Positions 63,337 to 64,000 of a stretch of 64,000 nucleotides of DNA are shown piece by piece. The stretch is taken from NCBI RefSeq assembly GCF_004342175.1, contig NZ_SMAO01000004.1, forward strand, positions 1 to 64,000, read 5' to 3'. The stretch is from Thiobaca trueperi. Its GTDB lineage: Bacteria; Pseudomonadota; Gammaproteobacteria; Chromatiales; Chromatiaceae. Positions within the stretch are counted from its first letter, which is position 1. Every line of letters begins with the position of its first letter. The notes below the pieces were generated by a model. That model did not search any database. It saw only the letters and a program-made list of their open reading frames with translations, and was not told the origin of the DNA. Both the position numbers and the translations under genes were made by a program.

Positions 63337-64000
63337 TCATAGGCGATGGCCAGCGTTACCGGTGCGTTCCAGAGGTCGAAATAACCCACCGCTTAACTCA
63401 TCGGCGAGGATCCGGGTCAGTGCGCCGAGCAGGCGATCAATATCGGCTTCGGTGTGCGCGGCGGAGAAGGTGATGCGCAGTCGGGCGGTGCCTTCGGGAA
63501 CTGTGGGCGGACGGATGGCGCTCACCAGAATGCCCTGCGCTTCCAATGCCTGACTCCAGGCCAGCGCACGTGCGGCGCTGCCGGCCAGTAAAGGTTGAAT
63601 GGGCGTCTGCGAATCGGCGAGCGGCAGTCCGAGTTGGGCCGCCCCCTGTCTGAAACGCGCGATCAACGCGCGGAGCCGCTCCCGGCGCCAGTCCTCGCGC
63701 TCGACGAGCCCCAGACTGACGCAGGTCGCCTCAGCCAGTGCCGGCGGGCTGGCCGTGGTGTAGATATAGGGTCGGGCGCGCTGAATCAGGGTCTCGATCA
63801 GATCCTCAGAACCGGCAACGAAGGCGCCGAAGGTGCCAAATGATTTGCCCAGTGTGCCCATGAGGATGGTGGACGCATCGGGGGCAAGCCCAAAATGATC
63901 CAGCGAGCCGCGCCCGCCACGTCCGAGCACACCAAGACCATGTGCATCGTCGATCAGCAGCCAGGCCCCGGCGCGATGGGCGATCTGCGTCAGTGCCGGC
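63337..64000 (-). CDS. bioF: 8-amino-7-oxononanoate synthase, 3' part
   Basis: BioF is the PLP enzyme that condenses pimeloyl-thioester and alanine in biotin synthesis. About 220 C-terminal residues are in the window: LLIDDAHGLGVLGRGGRGS (cofactor pocket), then TILMGTLGKSFGTFGAFVAG with the PLP-binding Lys in GTLGKSFG, and TARLRITFSAAHTEADIDRLL near the end. The 5' part continues beyond 64000. A possible bio operon lies on the minus strand, but no downstream biotin gene follows; the next sequence is a pseudogene. Confidence 0.93.
   Translation of the reverse strand, partial: PALTQIAHRAGAWLLIDDAHGLGVLGRGGRGSLDHFGLAPDASTILMGTLGKSFGTFGAFVAGSEDLIETLIQRARPYIYTTASPPALAEATCVSLGLVEREDWRRERLRALIARFRQGAAQLGLPLADSQTPIQPLLAGSAARALAWSQALEAQGILVSAIRPPTVPEGTARLRITFSAAHTEADIDRLLGALTRILADELSGGLFRPLERTGNAGHRL

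Overview
The window comes from a GC-rich gammaproteobacterial chromosome, probably a purple sulfur bacterium of the Chromatiaceae or a close relative. This rests on the gene order rpsU-yqeY-dnaG-rpoD, the kdsB-lpxK, ffh/ypjD and tsaD neighbourhoods and protein flavour; no 16S gene is present, so family level is inference. Two blocks are ordinary chromosome (about 1-29,100 and 62,420-64,000). Between them lies a mobile element of about 33.3 kb.

Left chromosome: an unrecognised gene and an IS3 orfA scrap (31-1180); tRNA-Ile2(CAU); the macromolecular synthesis operon rpsU-yqeY-dnaG-rpoD on the minus strand; tsaD; a PAS histidine kinase; a VanZ-like protein; kdsB-lpxK; smc; a GNAT enzyme with a polysaccharide deacetylase; two FtsX/MacB-type permeases without a local ATPase; a GGDEF sensor; mepA; a TacAT-like antitoxin/GNAT toxin pair; an MmeI-family restriction-modification enzyme; ffh; ypjD; tRNA-Ala(CGC).

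The mobile element (29,103-62,418) is bounded by a perfect 48-bp direct repeat. The left copy is the 3' part of the intact tRNA-Ala(CGC) and the right copy is a lone 3' fragment. Next to the left end are a tyrosine integrase and an excisionase-like protein, and matching arm-type sites occur at both ends. Minus-strand early-type genes follow: a cytosine methyltransferase with four internal recognition-domain repeats, a DnaQ-like exonuclease, a coiled-coil protein, a SLOG-type protein and many small proteins, several with a strong hairpin just upstream of the ribosome binding site. A gene-poor 1.45-kb stretch carries a repeat very rich in GATC. Next comes a lysis/appendage cassette: a GH108 endolysin, a holin-like protein, a DUF1353 protein, a nuclease-like protein and tail-fibre-like proteins, two of which end in HU/IHF-like domains. 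A plus-strand cargo block holds a Type I restriction system (hsdM-hsdS-AlbA_2 gene-hsdR-YgjP-like metallopeptidase), a restriction helicase remnant and an XRE/ImmA pair. The right end is a phage-like replication and control module: a replication initiator whose coding sequence contains nine iteron-like palindromes, a DnaC-like loader, a Cro-like and a CI-like regulator.

No terminase, portal, capsid, tail tube or tape-measure gene is visible. The element is therefore either a prophage whose late region was replaced by defence genes or a satellite-like element that keeps replication and lysis functions. The right flank holds an attR-proximal terminator, an 87-bp inverted-repeat element, tRNA-Cys, the debris of an SMC-like ATPase gene and the 3' part of bioF.
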